Of a DNA stretch of 64,000 bases, positions 12,737 through 25,416 are shown piece by piece. The translations under genes were made by a program, and so were the position numbers. The stretch comes from Termitomyces sp. T153 (taxonomy: Eukaryota; Basidiomycota; Agaricomycetes; Agaricales; Lyophyllaceae): NCBI GenBank assembly GCA_018296165.2, contig JACKQL020000004.1:1302001-1366000 (forward strand), in the 5' to 3' direction. Position 1 is the first letter of the stretch. The number at the start of each line of letters is the position of its first letter. Under the pieces are notes generated by a model, which was given only the letters and a program-made list of their open reading frames with translations, ran no database searches and was not told the origin of the DNA.

Positions 12737-15510
12737 ATGCTAATGTTAAGAAAGAGGACACAACCCTTGCTTTATGGGCAAGAAAAAAAAACAACCTGGC
12801 AAGGTGGACACAGATCCACTAGGATATTTGTTGAGCTCTGGACAAAGCTCAAGGAGGAAGGGTCAGGAAGTAGCTTGCTCCATAGCTTTGGTGGCTTTGC
12901 TGCACTAGCAGGAGGCTTGTGTGGGGAATGTAGCACCCCCAACAATGAGAAGAGTGGCCCCAGCTGAAAGGGACACAAGGCCTGTGAGTAGAGGACCATT
13001 AATGGTATCAGAAGATGTAGCTCCACTGAGCTCTGCCATGGCAATGCAGCAGTCACCAGCAAGGGAATGTGGTTTGCCCCCTCAATGAAGTGGAGCAGGC
13101 AGAGGGCATGGGGAACTGTCAGCCCCCCCTTAAGAAGCAGGAAGAGGATGTGGGAGACCACCAGCTCCTCCTCAATTCAACTTTGAATACCCTATAGCTG
13201 CACAACTAGTGTGGTCTTAGAAGTTCTAGCAATTTGTGATGCTACAGTTTGCTGTGGCCCCACTCCTAGTGGCTAGTCTCAGCCATACAATGAGCATGGC
13301 AGGTCAACAACAACCTGCCACTATGTCATCACAGGTAAGGATCTCAGTCCTTGCAGTATTAACAGCTGATGCAATGGAAGTGGACAATGATGGCCCAGAG
13401 TCAATCACAGCTCAGATGAAGTTGTTGGCACCTCCTTGTTGGTCATATCTGCTATTGCCTACTGGGACATGTCTGTTGGATGCATCCTCAACATTGTCAA
13501 GCATGTTAGGGCAATCTATAGTTGCCTCAACTAGTAAAGGAAAGGGCGAAGCAACTGCAATGTCACCTCCTACATCAGCACAGGAGGGTAGTACTCCCCT
13601 ATCAACTGCCTGGAAGATGGTTGAGCAATGCTTCTCTACAAAGAAGAAGGGCAAGAGCAAAGCAAAAGAGCCTGAGCCTTCAACTGCTGCAGATGAGCAG
13701 ATTGCTCACCTACTCCAGTGGCTTCATGAAGGCAGAGTTCCAGAGGATGTCAGTTCTGACATCCTCAATAATCCAGTAGTTCAGCTAGCACTGTCTTAAG
13801 TTTGAATGAAGTTGATGTTGTGCACAATCAGAGAAATGAGGCCCCTGCAGACCTCTTCTGTTCAGTGTTGGAAAAGGGGAAGCAGATAGCAACCCCTCCT
13901 AACCCTCTAGAGGCAAAGAAGGCTTGTACTGAGCCTTCTGTATTTGTCAAGGGATCTTTGATCCAGAGGGCACTACTCATGCCCTATGATGATATAGTGC
14001 TTGCTGGTAATGACTAGAGGATGGACAAGCACTCTAATTCAAAGATGGCTTTGTTCTCAGCTAGGCCATCCAAGCCAGTGGCAGCTAAACTAAAGCTGCC
14101 AAAACCAGCAGCAACAAAGGAGGGCACATCAAAGCCCTCCACAAAAAAAGCTGGCACTGGGCAGTCTGCTGCAATATTGACAGAGTCAGATGACTCTATA
14201 GTCATTGCTACTCTAATTGCCTTTCCAGCTAATGTTTCTCAGAGAGCAGAAGCTGGTGTTATCAAGTTCCTCAACTTAAGGACCTATGTTATGCCTGGTG
14301 TGCTCCTTCAGGAGTATAGGCCACCAGTGCACCAAGATCTGCATGACAAAGAATTCTACATCACCTAGCCAGCAGCTGCCCAAGCAATGGCAGCTGCCCC
14401 AATGGCACCTGACTCAGGCAGCAATGATGATGAGGATGATGATGTCCCTATGTCTAAACAACATATTTTGGACAGTAACTCTGATGACGATGCTAATGGG
14501 CATTATTACAAGAAGCAGCACAATGCTAATGCTAAATGGCTGTTAGCCATTGATGCTGAGAAGTCCAAAATGGACCTCAAGCATCTGAATAATACAGTGC
14601 CCAGCCACTTACCAGATGGCTGGAATACCATGTTGGTTTGCAGGTGCTTTGAGTGCCAGAATGACTTCAGGAGTATGCTACACCCCAACTTCTATTGGTC
14701 ACCAATGACCAATACAGTTTTTATTAGTGACAAAGTGGTCTTTGCCTGCTCAACAGAGATGACTGGGATATCTCACATATCCTGCATTACAAATTACTAT
14801 ATTGATGGGCTCCTTGTAGGATGCCCATGAATCTAGAGCAGATTTGCCTGATCCTGAAACTCATTTGGGATGGCAGATCCAAGGTCACAATGAAGGAGTG
14901 GATTTATGCCACTCTCCTCCTTCAGAAGTTCCATTGGATCTCCTTCCATATAGCTCCACAATTGAGGGACCACACAATAAGGTGGGCTATGGAGCTAACT
15001 CTAGCAGAGTTGGAAACATCTCTGCCTAGAGAGGACCACCATTGAGTACTAGTCCCCTTACCCTCCCATTTGTTGGCCATGCTAGGCTGCACAGATAACA
15101 ATACATAGGGAGCAGGACTTACTCAAGTCTCAATCAGCCACCACTTTGACATCCAGGCATGGGCACAGTACATCTTACACCATAGCTACTCAAGTTCACA
15201 GAACCTGTACTCAGGTGTGGCCATCAATGCCTCCTTGCAAATAGACTGACAATCAGTCTTCAGCTACATTCTGGATTGGGTGCTAGCCCCAACTGCACTG
15301 CATGCATGATCAGCCTATATGAGGCTGTTCACCATAGTGGTTGCTCAACTACATCTCTATCAAGATGCAGTAAACAACTATCAGTCAGGTGTAGGGGAGT
15401 TTGATGGTATCACTTCCCACACCTTCACTCTATATAGGCTGCAAGTGCTGCCTATGCAAATTAACAATTTGACTGAGATGAAGGTGATATGTCACCTGCT
15501 TACTAACTGC
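12737..15510 (+). pseudogene. Third ORF of element A, part 1 (continues at 32628)
   Basis: A protein of roughly 1,100 residues of unknown function, placed downstream of pol where some elements carry env or an accessory gene. Readable blocks include STRIFVELW (near 12815), FGGFAALAGG, AIDAEKSKMDLKHL (near 14550), and a Cys pair within LVCRCFECQNDF (near 14635). An acidic run (NDDEDDDVP) lies near 14425 and Ser/Pro/Lys-rich linkers fill the middle. The last block before the break is YQSGVGEFDGITSHTFTLYR (near 15378). The same blocks occur in the same order in element D, so the ORF was selected at some time. I see no signal peptide, fusion peptide or membrane anchor, which argues against env. 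Element B splits it at 15510; several stops are present too. Confidence 0.65.
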
Positions 15511-16573
15511 TGATGAGTCCCAGTTGTCACTGAGCACCATTTTTGGCATTTCAGACTTAGTGGCAGCTGACTATTTTAAATTTGGCACAAGTCATGACAC
15601 TCAGCATGCAGAGCCTATCCCAAGAGCTGGACTGAGGTAGCCTTAACATGGGACTTTAGCATGTAGAGCCTGGAACTTGGGCCTAGATCAGCAAGGCCTA
15701 GACCCTTCCTAGCGACTTTAGCAATCCTAGTAACTCTGGCAACAAAACAGTGTTATCTTACTATATATGGATATGTTGCCAGATGCATACCTTTTTGCTA
15801 TCATTCCCTTTGTCAAGTTGACCAACATACTTGAATGGCATCTACATATCAGAGACTTTGCTTATGGTCTTTTTCACTTAGTTACAGACTGATGCCTTGT
15901 ATGGACCATAAACATGTTGATAGATGCCATTGCTGGTGGTGACTATTTACTTACTTTCTCATACTATACTTTGGAACCATATAAATACTGCCTGTACATA
16001 GACACTTGAGAAGAGAATCAATTTGGATAGATCCCCCTTAAACTGAATCTGTCTATCTCTAAGTCTACCAGCTTGAGATTTCACTTTGCCTGTACTTTTC
16101 CTCTATTCCTTACTCACTGTTGACTTTGACTTGGTGACAAATCTTATCACCTTCACCCTCAATCTAGTGTGGTACCAACTATGGGTGCCCTTTGCATTAC
16201 TTCAACTTAGCAATGTTAGCAACTGTGGCTAACAACCAGTTTACATCCATCCCTTGATTTAGTTTTCCTATTACCATCTTCTTTTTTTTTACTCTACTCC
16301 CTAACCCCTCTACCTCCATTAAGAGTTTGCCTTGACTTAGCAATGCTTCTTGACTTTACCTATTTTCCTTTCTGTCACTAGCAACTCAGAATAGTAATAG
16401 TAATCCTTCCAACTTCACCTTTCAACACAACATTGGCTCTCATTCTCTGAGATGGTTACTCACTTGCCCTCTACTACTAACTTCCTACTGCCAGCTACCC
16501 TATCTAGTGACTAGTGTTAGGTTCTCTCTTTTCAGGTTTCCTGCATGGCACTAGGCAGCATAGGAGCACATCA
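15511..16573 (+). repeat. Left LTR of element B
   Basis: 1063 bp, ending ggagcacatca. It pairs with 31566-32627 and with the solo LTR at 44713-45841. Differences between the B copies are nearly all transitions, with many reciprocal TG/CA sites, for example atgcagag against atgtgggg near 15607. Confidence 0.9.
15980..15987 (+). promoter_or_regulatory. TATA box in the B-family LTR
   Basis: TATAAATA lies at the same place in all three LTR copies (15980, 32035 and 45264) and is followed by a conserved ctgtacatag block. This fits the U3/R border of an LTR promoter, although no transcript start is known. Confidence 0.5.
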
Positions 16574-18130
16574 TTTTAGAGCCCACTGCAAAGGTATTTG
16601 AAGTTAACCATTCTGCCAGAAACCAGAGCTCAAGCAAAACATCACTTGGAAAACCTTATCAAATTATCCCAGTCTTTCTTCTTGACCCCTCAGCATTCTT
16701 TGCTAGCAACCTGTTCTAGACCTCTTGCCAATGAACTTGAAACTGCCAGAAACCTTTGTGATGTTAGCAAAATCCTTGCCAATTTTCCAGGTGCCTTTAT
16801 CAAAAGCTTCCTTGATGCACTCCTTTCTCCTTTGACTCCTACCAACTCTATCTTCTTTCCAGAAGCCCAATCTATCCCCTTGTCACCCATAAACCCCCCT
16901 CCTTTGCCAATCTTGACAATTGCTAATATGAACAACAACCCTGCTGCTTGGCATGCTAGAATGCCACCATGCAATGACACAACTGCACCTAAATGGGATG
17001 AGAGTTGCTCCAGGGAACTCCCCCAATATTTTAAAGAACTGGAATACCTTTTCACTGACTGTGGTATCACTGATGACACTCAGAAGAAGGAGTATGCATC
17101 TTGATATGTCTCCTATGATACAGCTGAAACCTGGCTTGGCTTATCTGAATTTGGCAACAACATTGTCATTAGTAACAATGCACCCCAACCTTACACTTAC
17201 CAAGAATGGAAGGTGGCAGTGCTTAGGTTGTACCCTGGCACTAACACTAGCACTCATTATAACCTTGGTGACCTGGAACAACTTGTCAATCAGACTTTTA
17301 ACAGCAGCTTAGTGACTTTAGGCAGGTTCTTGGACTACTACAGGGATTTCCAACATATTGTCAGATAGTTGCTTGCTAACAGCAAACTCTATTGTAAAGA
17401 GGAACATCACTTGTTCCAACAAGGTATCCCTATGTCACTTTGGTCCAAAATTGTTCACCAACTTGAAATCACTCTTCCTGACCACCATCCTGAGGACTCT
17501 TACAATGTCAATCAAGTTTTCAAAGGCACTAAGTGGGTTTTAAAGAGAATGGACACCTCAACAACCAAGACCAGCAATGGCACTAGTGGCATTTCTTCAT
17601 CATTGCCAATCATTAGCACACTGGTTTCTCTGTCACCTATGCCTAAGCAGGAAACTTTGCAATTAGTGACAACCACAGCAATTGTCAGTGCCTTGGAATG
17701 TCTGGAAGCCCTCTTAACAAGCAGCAACACCCAACCTCACCAACAGTTTGCCAATAGTACTTGCTACCTTTGTAGTGAAACAGGTCATACCATGGTCTGA
17801 GGTACTTGTATAAAATTGGAGCAAATGATTCAACAGGGTAAGATCTGTTACAATGCTAAAGGAAAGATCATTTTACCATTGGGCACTATGATCCCCAATT
17901 ATTTTGGCAAATGGCTATATATGAAACACATTAAGGAATGGCACAGGCTTAATCCAGGACAAATTGTTACCAGCAGACTCTCTTCCAATGCTAACCCCAA
18001 CTCAGACCAAGCAGCTATGCAGCAGTTGCTAATTCATGAGGTAATGCAACAGGATGTTGCTACAGGCTGGGTGCTAAGCAAGGAAGAACAAATTGAGGCT
18101 TTGGAATGCAAACTCTTTGCACTCAGGTGA
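16574..18130 (+). pseudogene. Decayed gag of element B
   Basis: The frame opens at 16598 and reads to a stop at 17102, then continues in frames broken near 17101, 17367 and 17798. An N-terminal region with KLSQSFFLTPQHSLL leads into a Pro-rich stretch. A capsid-like block follows (YFKELEYLFTDCGITDDTQK, then YDTAETWLGLSEF). A zinc-knuckle-like CYLCSETGH lies at about 17761-17790 and is cut by a TGA that a CpG change (CGA to TGA) would explain. A Gln-rich tail ends at 18130. Retrotransposon capsid identity comes from order and motif, not from a database. Confidence 0.65.
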
Positions 18131-19923
18131 CATAGCAAAAAGTTTGATGGTGTACAAGTTCTCTGTGTGGCATATCAACTAGCAAACAATACTTTCAAGG
18201 CAGCACTCTTGACTAGCAACACCTCGGCTACTTCATCCCCTTTTGAGTCTACTCCAACTCCTGCTGCTAAGCCTACAGACAAAGGCAAAGCACCTGAACA
18301 AATCATTGCCAACAAACAGCTGCCCATCACTAAGGAACCTATCACTCAGCCTCCCATCTACTCATTTTCTGGCATCCCTGGTTGCTATGTCCTGCCCACT
18401 AATAGGAATTTCACTGCCCCAAACAGGTCTAACAATGGCGCATATTGAACTATGCCACACATTTACGACATCAAGCAGTCCAAAGCAGTCTTTGAATGGG
18501 TTTTAAGCACAAAGATTACAGTATTGGTTGGTGAACTTTGCTCAGTATCCCAGGACATTGGAAATCAATTTAGGACAGCAGTTATGCTCAAACAACTTGT
18601 AGGCACTAGCACTAACATGGTACAGAACCCCAGCAACATTTTCAAAGATATTTTGCCAACTTTTACTATTGAAGGACCCTAGTTTTTGCTTGGATCCAAT
18701 ATTGATACCATTAACAGACTTACCTCAGACAAGGCACCCCTCACATCTATTGACCCTGTTAAAGCCTACATTGATTTACTACCCCATGGAGAAGAGCCAG
18801 TGGTGCTCACTGTTGCTAAGGATTCTCAATCACTTTGTTCCATTATGATGCTGATTGACAACAAAGAGGAAGTGGAATGTATTCACAACAGTGGCTCCCA
18901 GATAATCTCAATGTCCATGGAGATTGCTAGTGATCTTAGGCTATCCTACAACCCCAATATCATTTTAAACATGCAGAGTGCTAATGGCACTATAGACCAA
19001 TCACTAGGACTTGCTTGTAATATACCCTGCACTATTGGCAACATCATGGTTTATCTCCAGATTCATGTTTTGTGGTCTCCTACCTACAACATTCTCCTTG
19101 GATGTCCCTTTGATGTTTTAACTCAAAGTACATCTTAGCAACATTGAAACCACTATAACAATTATGGATCCCAACACTGGTCAAAGGCGCACAATTCCAA
19201 CCTTTCTGCATAGCAAATCCAAAAGAAACAACCACCAAAATGTTTGCTTTGAGACAGAAGCACCCCATTGCTTTCATTGCCAAAGGCATTAGTGAAGAAG
19301 ATAGCGACATAGTGGTTGTTATCAGCTATGACCATTCAACTAGTCTAGTGACTTGTATAGCTTCTTGCAATTTGGACAACAACATTTTACTTATTAATTC
19401 TGACACACAGACCAATCTCACACTAACATATCTTTATGCTACTGCTAGTGACCTTTTTGATTTGTCCCTTCCACCTTGTTTCTATCTTGTTTCTACTGAT
19501 ACATCTAATCCCCTGATTCTTAGACAGACTTTACCCCTTGATATGAATGATACAGAGACTACCTTTACCTATGTTGACCTTCCATTCCCCACTCAATTTG
19601 TTGCTAACAAAACCCCTAAGCAAAAAGGAGTCCAGGTAAAGAAGAAGTACAAACCTGTTGCTATGAAAACCAAACCAGTTACCAGCCACATTAGCAAGGA
19701 TTTCCAAATCAAGCACCAGATTATTGGCAATCCACTAGCAACAATTCTTCCACTCAATCCTAATCTGCCACCTTTCATCCCAACAAAGCAATTCACTAGC
19801 AAACAACAACCAAAACTTGTTAAGGACCATGATATAGATTTCCTCACTAGCAACAAAATCAAGGTATTGGTTGACATGGTCACCAAGCAGGAAAAAGCTT
19901 TTGCCTGGGAAGACTCCAAATGA
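18131..19923 (+). pseudogene. Protease region of element B
   Basis: An aspartic-protease-like segment is readable at about 18686-19138. The active site reads H-N-S-G-S-Q-I (about 18883-18903) where D-S-G-S-Q-I is expected; one G-to-A change converts Asp to Asn. The second half, SPTYNILLGCPFDVL (about 19078-19122), is the usual I-L-G-x-P-F block. The frame 19240-19923 holds the linker to reverse transcriptase (TKQEKAFAWEDSK at its end), which precedes RT in this clade. Active protease is not possible from this copy. Confidence 0.7.
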
Positions 19924-21588
19924 GGAAGCTTACACTCCAACTTCTTTCTGCCAGTATGCATACTGACAATACCTCACATACTTTGAGTTTAGCACAATTG
20001 TCCCATACCCCCAGGGCTAGAAAAAGAAGTATGTGAGATTATTTGCAACAAGATTAATGCTGGCATCTATGAATCTTCAAACTCTGCTTACCACTCATGA
20101 TGGTTCTGCATTCTCAAGAAAAATGATAAGCTCAGGATTGTGCACAGCCTTGAGCCACTAAACCATGTCACCATTTGCCATTCCAGAGTACTACCTTTTC
20201 CAGACCATGTTGCCAAACCTTTCACTAGACACATCTGTGGTGCTACTCTTGACCTCTACATTGGCTATGATGAATGACTTATCAACCCCACCTCATGTGA
20301 CTTAATGACATTTCAGACTCCTTTTGGCACCCTTTGCCTAGTAACCTTGCTGATGGGATGGACTAACTCTGTGCCCATATTTCATGAGAACATTACCTTC
20401 ATTTTGCAGCCAGAGATTCTTCATAACATGCTCAGCTTTATTGATGACATTGGTGCTAAAGGACCCAAGGACTGGAGGATCATTGACAGTAAACCTGCTA
20501 AGCATCCCACTAATCCACACATTCACCTAGCACTATGGGAGTTCTTTGAACTTCTTAATAGGATTCTCCAGCAAATGAAATATTGCAGCGACATCTTCTC
20601 TAGCCACAAACTCATTCTATGCACCCCTACTTTCAAGATCCTTGGCCACATTTGCACTCCTGACAGTCATATCCCTGACAAAAGTTGCTTAGCCCTAATC
20701 AAGCAGTGGGGCCCTTGCAAGTCACTATCAGAAGTCCAAGTGTTTCTGGGCACAGTAGGGGTACTTAGAATTTTTGTCAAGAACTTTGCATACTGAGCCA
20801 ACAACTTATCAAAACTTACTTGTGTTGGCATCCCTTTTGAGTTCAGCCCTGACCAGATAAATGCCCAACACAACCTCATGAAAGCCTTACAAAATGCTAA
20901 GCCCCTAGTTCCTATTGACTATGAATTGCCTGACTCTGTCATCTTAGCAGTTGACACTTCATATATAGCAGTTGGTTATTACCTTTGCCAGTGCACTAGT
21001 GAGAATTGCAAAGAACATCACTACAACTGCTTTGGATTGATTACACTAAACAACAGAGAGGCCAGATTCAGTCAGCCCAAGTTGGAACTTTATGGCCTTT
21101 ATTGCACACTACAAGCCTTGCAGATGTACCTTATTGGCGTTAGGAACCTCATCATCAAAGTTGATGCTCATTACATTAATGGTATGCTTCAGAACCCTGA
21201 TATCCAACCCTCCACCAGCATGAACTGCTGGATTATGGTGATTTTAATGTTTCACTTTGAGCTTGTTCATGTTAAAGGAACTTTCTATGGCCCCAATGGT
21301 CCTTTGCAATGCCTGCCCCAGCCTGGCAATCCTTTTGCAGACGATAGTGACAATTCAGTTTACAAAGATTGGATTGCTTATTTGCATGGGTTCATCCACC
21401 AAGTTCAGCTACTACTACTGCTCCTTCACCAAGTCTCCACAGCTTTCCATCACCTACCTCCTCTGGTTGAGTACCCTTATTTGCAACCCTGAGTGACTTT
21501 TGCTAGCAATAAAGACACTGCCCCACAACTAGCTACCAATGATGATATTCAGCCTCTCTGAGATGATGACATCACTACCTATAGTGAT
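19924..21588 (+). pseudogene. Decayed reverse transcriptase and RNase H of element B
   Basis: Reverse transcriptase blocks appear in order: NKINAGIYESSNSAYHS, then LKKNDKLRIVHSLEPLN, then MTFQTPFGTLCL (about 20305), and LSFIDDIGAKGP (about 20431-20466), whose FIDD box keeps both catalytic Asp residues. The thumb region GHICTPDSHIPDKSC and the connection KSLSEVQVFLGTVGVLR follow. RNase H runs in one open frame from 20878 to 21492, with VILAVDTSYIAVGYYLCQ (first catalytic Asp), QPKLELYGLYC (Glu), and VDAHYINGM (Asp). Stops at about 20098, 20275 and 20794 disable it. Confidence 0.78.
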
Positions 21589-22972
21589 GTGCTCCACAGT
21601 GCTAAAGCTATTGCCAGCAACGCTCACATGCTCCTAGTCAAGAAATGGCTTCAAGATCTCACCAGACCCAAAGGCCTTAGTGACAATGAGTATGTCACTT
21701 TTGTCCACTATGCTTCTATGTTCTTTGTCATGAGAGGCAAACTTTGGCAAAGGAACCAGGATGGTGCTCACAAGCTATTTGTTCCCACCACTAGTTGCCT
21801 ACAAGTCTTGAAGGCCATGCACAATGATGTGGAACATAGAGGCCTCTTTGCTACCTGCTCAGCCCTCCTAGAACAATTTTGGTGGCCTCAAGTTAGTGCT
21901 GATATCATATGGTACATCTGGACTTGCCACCTCTGCCAGGTACACCAGACAACCAAAGTTCTCATCCTGCCAATAGTCACTATGCTAGCACCCTTGTTCA
22001 GCAAGATATATGTTGACACTATGTTCATGCCACCCTCCAATAAGTTCAAATATATCATTTAAGGACATTGTTTGCTAACTCATTACCCTGAGTTCTGTAT
22101 GCTAGCTAGAGAGAACACTGAAGCTATCACTAAATGGCTATACAAAAACATTATCTGTCACTGGAGCATACTTGGCAAAATTGTTACTGACAATGAACCT
22201 CCAATCCTAAAGGTGGTCACTTACTTGGTGAAGAAGTACAACTTGCACCATATTCAGATCTCTGGATACAATAAGCATGCTAATGGAATAATTGAGTGGC
22301 CCCATTTTGATGTCTGCCAAGCCCTCTTCAAAGCAGTTGACAGTGATCAGTCCAGGTGGAGTACAGCTACTTACTCTGTCTTTTGGTCAGAATGTGTTAT
22401 GGTTCGCAAGCAAATGGGTTGCTCCCCTTACTATGCAACAACTGGTACCACCCACTTCTGCTGGCTGATATAATGGAAGCAACATATTTGCAACCACCAC
22501 TAAACTCTCTATTATCAACAACCCCATTGAGCAATTGATCTTTAATGTTGCCAAGAGGACCTCGACTGCTTTCATAGTGATGTCCTTAGTGCTCATCACC
22601 TAGCTGCCATTGGCTTTGAAGCAGAATATGCTGCTACAATCTGCGATTACAATTTCCAAACCAGGGACCTTGTACTGATGAGGAACACTAGAATTGAGGT
22701 GACACATAACAAGAAAATGAAGCCTCATTGCCTAGGCCCACTGGTGGTAATTTCTTGTAACTATGGGGGCACTTACATTCTTTGTGAACTAGATGGTTCA
22801 GTACTGCATTGCCCTGTAGCTGCCTATCAATTGGTTCCTTACTTTGCTAGAGAACACATAGCAGTGCCTAGCAACACTTTTGACATTGACACCTCATGAC
22901 TCAGAGAACTTGAACAAACAGACCTTGTAGACAACAATGATACTGGCAATGCTGCCAGGGAAGAAGAAAACT
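21589..22972 (+). pseudogene. Decayed integrase of element B
   Basis: The zinc-binding HHCC module is readable as HRGLFATCSALLEQFWWPQV through WTCHLCQVHQ (about 21834-21945). The catalytic core has Asp in IYVDTMFMPP (near 22014), Asp in KIVTDNEPPI (near 22186), and Glu in NGIIEWPHFD (near 22290). Stops interrupt the core at 22060 and after 22473. The last block, 22678-22899, is the C-terminal GPF/Y-like domain (MKPHCLGPLVVISCNYGGTY). I see no chromodomain, unlike elements A and E. A stop at 22897 is followed by a short degraded tail to about 22972. Confidence 0.75.
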
Positions 22973-23487
22973 AAAATATACCTCTTGCTAAGCCCTAGTG
23001 ACTTTTCTTAATTCGGCCCAGTTTCTCACTGTTCTTGTTCTTATTATTTAGAAAAACCATGAAAAATACCTTACTAAAATATTAAGTCCTTTCATTCTTG
23101 CTACTCTTTCTTTGTATTACTTTCATTTAAGAAGCCTTTCATAGACACTCTACTTTACTATTCTCTTGTTTCCAAGGTTGCACTTGGCCACTCTGTCACT
23201 AGCATTCAGCATGCCTTTGGGGGTATTTCACCATGATAACTTACTGAGCATTTCCTCCAAGCATTGCTAGCATCAAGCAATAATCACTAGTGTGTACTGC
23301 CTTATTAATCTTGCTTTTCTTGGCTTTCTCTCAGTTTCTGAACTGTAATGTGCACTATATATTTTGGGGCCCCTTAAGAGGGCCAGTCTAAAGAATACAA
23401 AACAAAAACTAGGAGGCCCTTGGGCTAGTCTGCATCCATACTACTAAATTAAAACAAAAAATTAAGTACAGAGAGCAGTGGCAATTG
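22973..23487. other. Spacer between the convergent genes of element B
   Basis: About 515 bp between the end of pol (plus) and the end of the antisense gene (minus). It is AT- and CT-rich and without reading frames. This is where both transcripts should terminate, but I cannot identify specific poly(A) signals. Confidence 0.45.
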
Positions 23488-25416
23488 CTAGGCATCAAGG
23501 TTGGCATTGTCATCAGGGATATCCATCGAATTTTCCTCCTCCCAATCTTCCTCTCCAACATTGTTCTCCTCCTGTTAGGCCAGGAAGGCCTAACAGTCAT
23601 GCTGATATCCTGCCAATGTCACCAAGGTTTGCTTAGCAACAGCATACCATGCCTTTGCTACTACTCACTCCTCTCTTGCTGGTTCCAGCTCCCTCTGGAA
23701 CCATCATTCCACCCCTGCCACCCTCTCATCAAAGTCTGCTAGCAATGCTGCTAGCATTAGCAGCATCAGCCAAGCCAGATCCTTGCCCAGCTACTCCAGC
23801 TCATCATTGCCAACTTGCTGTAGTGGTGTGTTGCTCTAGGTCCCCTAGCAAAGTTGTTAGCAATCAAGAAGAAAGTAAAAAGGGAGAGACTTACTCATTG
23901 TTGGACCTTAACTTCTCCTGCCCCTTTGTCCTCCTCCTTGTCCTCCTCCATGGTGACTGGGGCAGCCTCAAACTCTTTCTCACCCTTGACCTCCATGTTG
24001 CTTGCTTCTTGCTCAACCTCAGCAACTGTTGCTAAAGGAGTCATCTCTCTCATCTCCACATCTCCCTCACCCTCCTTGCTAGCAACCAAGGTGGGACTTG
24101 CAGATTGTTTCTGTGCTAGAGGCACATTGTCATTGCTATCATTGTTGCTGCCATTATTGCCATTGCCCTCCTCATTGCTCTCCACCAGCTCCCTGCTCTT
24201 CCCCTTAGCAACCCTGCTACCTCCAATAGCTGCCTCACCCTGCAATGTTGGCAGGTGCAAGCTAGAGGGCTTGACCTCAATGGGCTCCCCTCTTCTCTTT
24301 AGCTCCCTCTGTCACTCCATAAAAGCCCTTGCATTTCTTATCAACACTGCCTTTGCTGCTATCCTCTTAGCAAACTTGCCACCTGTGCTCCTCAACAATT
24401 GTTTGCTGTGTGAACAGCTCTTCCTGGTGCTGTTACAACAATAGCAGAGCTGGGCCCCTGTTGGGTACCAGCAGCCCTCTGAGTCATTGTCAGCCCAGCA
24501 GTTGTTGCATTAAGAAAAAGTTAGCAATTAATTAAGAAACAACCACTAAGTGACTTACTGCTTCTTGCATGTGCTTGAACTCTTGTTGCTTTTCTAGCAA
24601 CATGGTCACCTTCTCTTTAGCCTTCTTCAACACCACCCCAGCCCTCAACCCAGTATCTACCATAGTCAAGGCCTTTCACCAGCAAAGAAGTGTCATTAAG
24701 CACTTGTTGGAAAAAGTGTCTTCAATTTGTTCCTGTGAAAAAAACTTAGCAATCATCATTAAGAGTGAGCAAAAATAAAAGGACACACTTCTATGTCTTC
24801 ATCATCCTCTTCTCAAGCCTTTCCCTTCTCCTTCCCTTTGCTCCTTGAGGTTGTTGCCAATCTTGGCAATGTTGCCAAACCCCTGCTAGCCACAGCCTTG
24901 GGAGTAGAGAGGCCCTCTTGAATGTCCCCATGATCTGCCTTCTCCTTGCCATCATAGCCCTTGCTCTGTTCCTCCCCCCTCACCACCACTAATGCACCTA
25001 CTGGGTGCTGAAAGAAGAACTGGTCATTTGGCAACAAATCTTCAAAAAGCTAATATACCTTAGCAGTGTTGCTAGTGCTAGTGACTGCCAGGGCACTTAC
25101 TGTCATTCCCGCCATCAAATTGTCCAGCAAAAACTCCAAGGAGGGATTGACTGGAGCCTAGCAATCTTGTTAGAACTGTTGCTAAGAGGAAGAAAAGAAG
25201 AAAAGAACTTATGAAGTGCACATCAAATGAGCAAACCCATTCTTCCTCCTTGTACTGCTCATAGAGCTGGCAACACTCCTTTTTGACGTTCACCAGCTTC
25301 AGCCACTCAACCCCACTCCCCATGGTCTTGAACCACTAAAGCCATGTCTGGAAGATGGCGGTGACCACCAAGTGAGGATCCTTCACCAAGGATGCATAGG
25401 CTAAGGAGAGCAAATG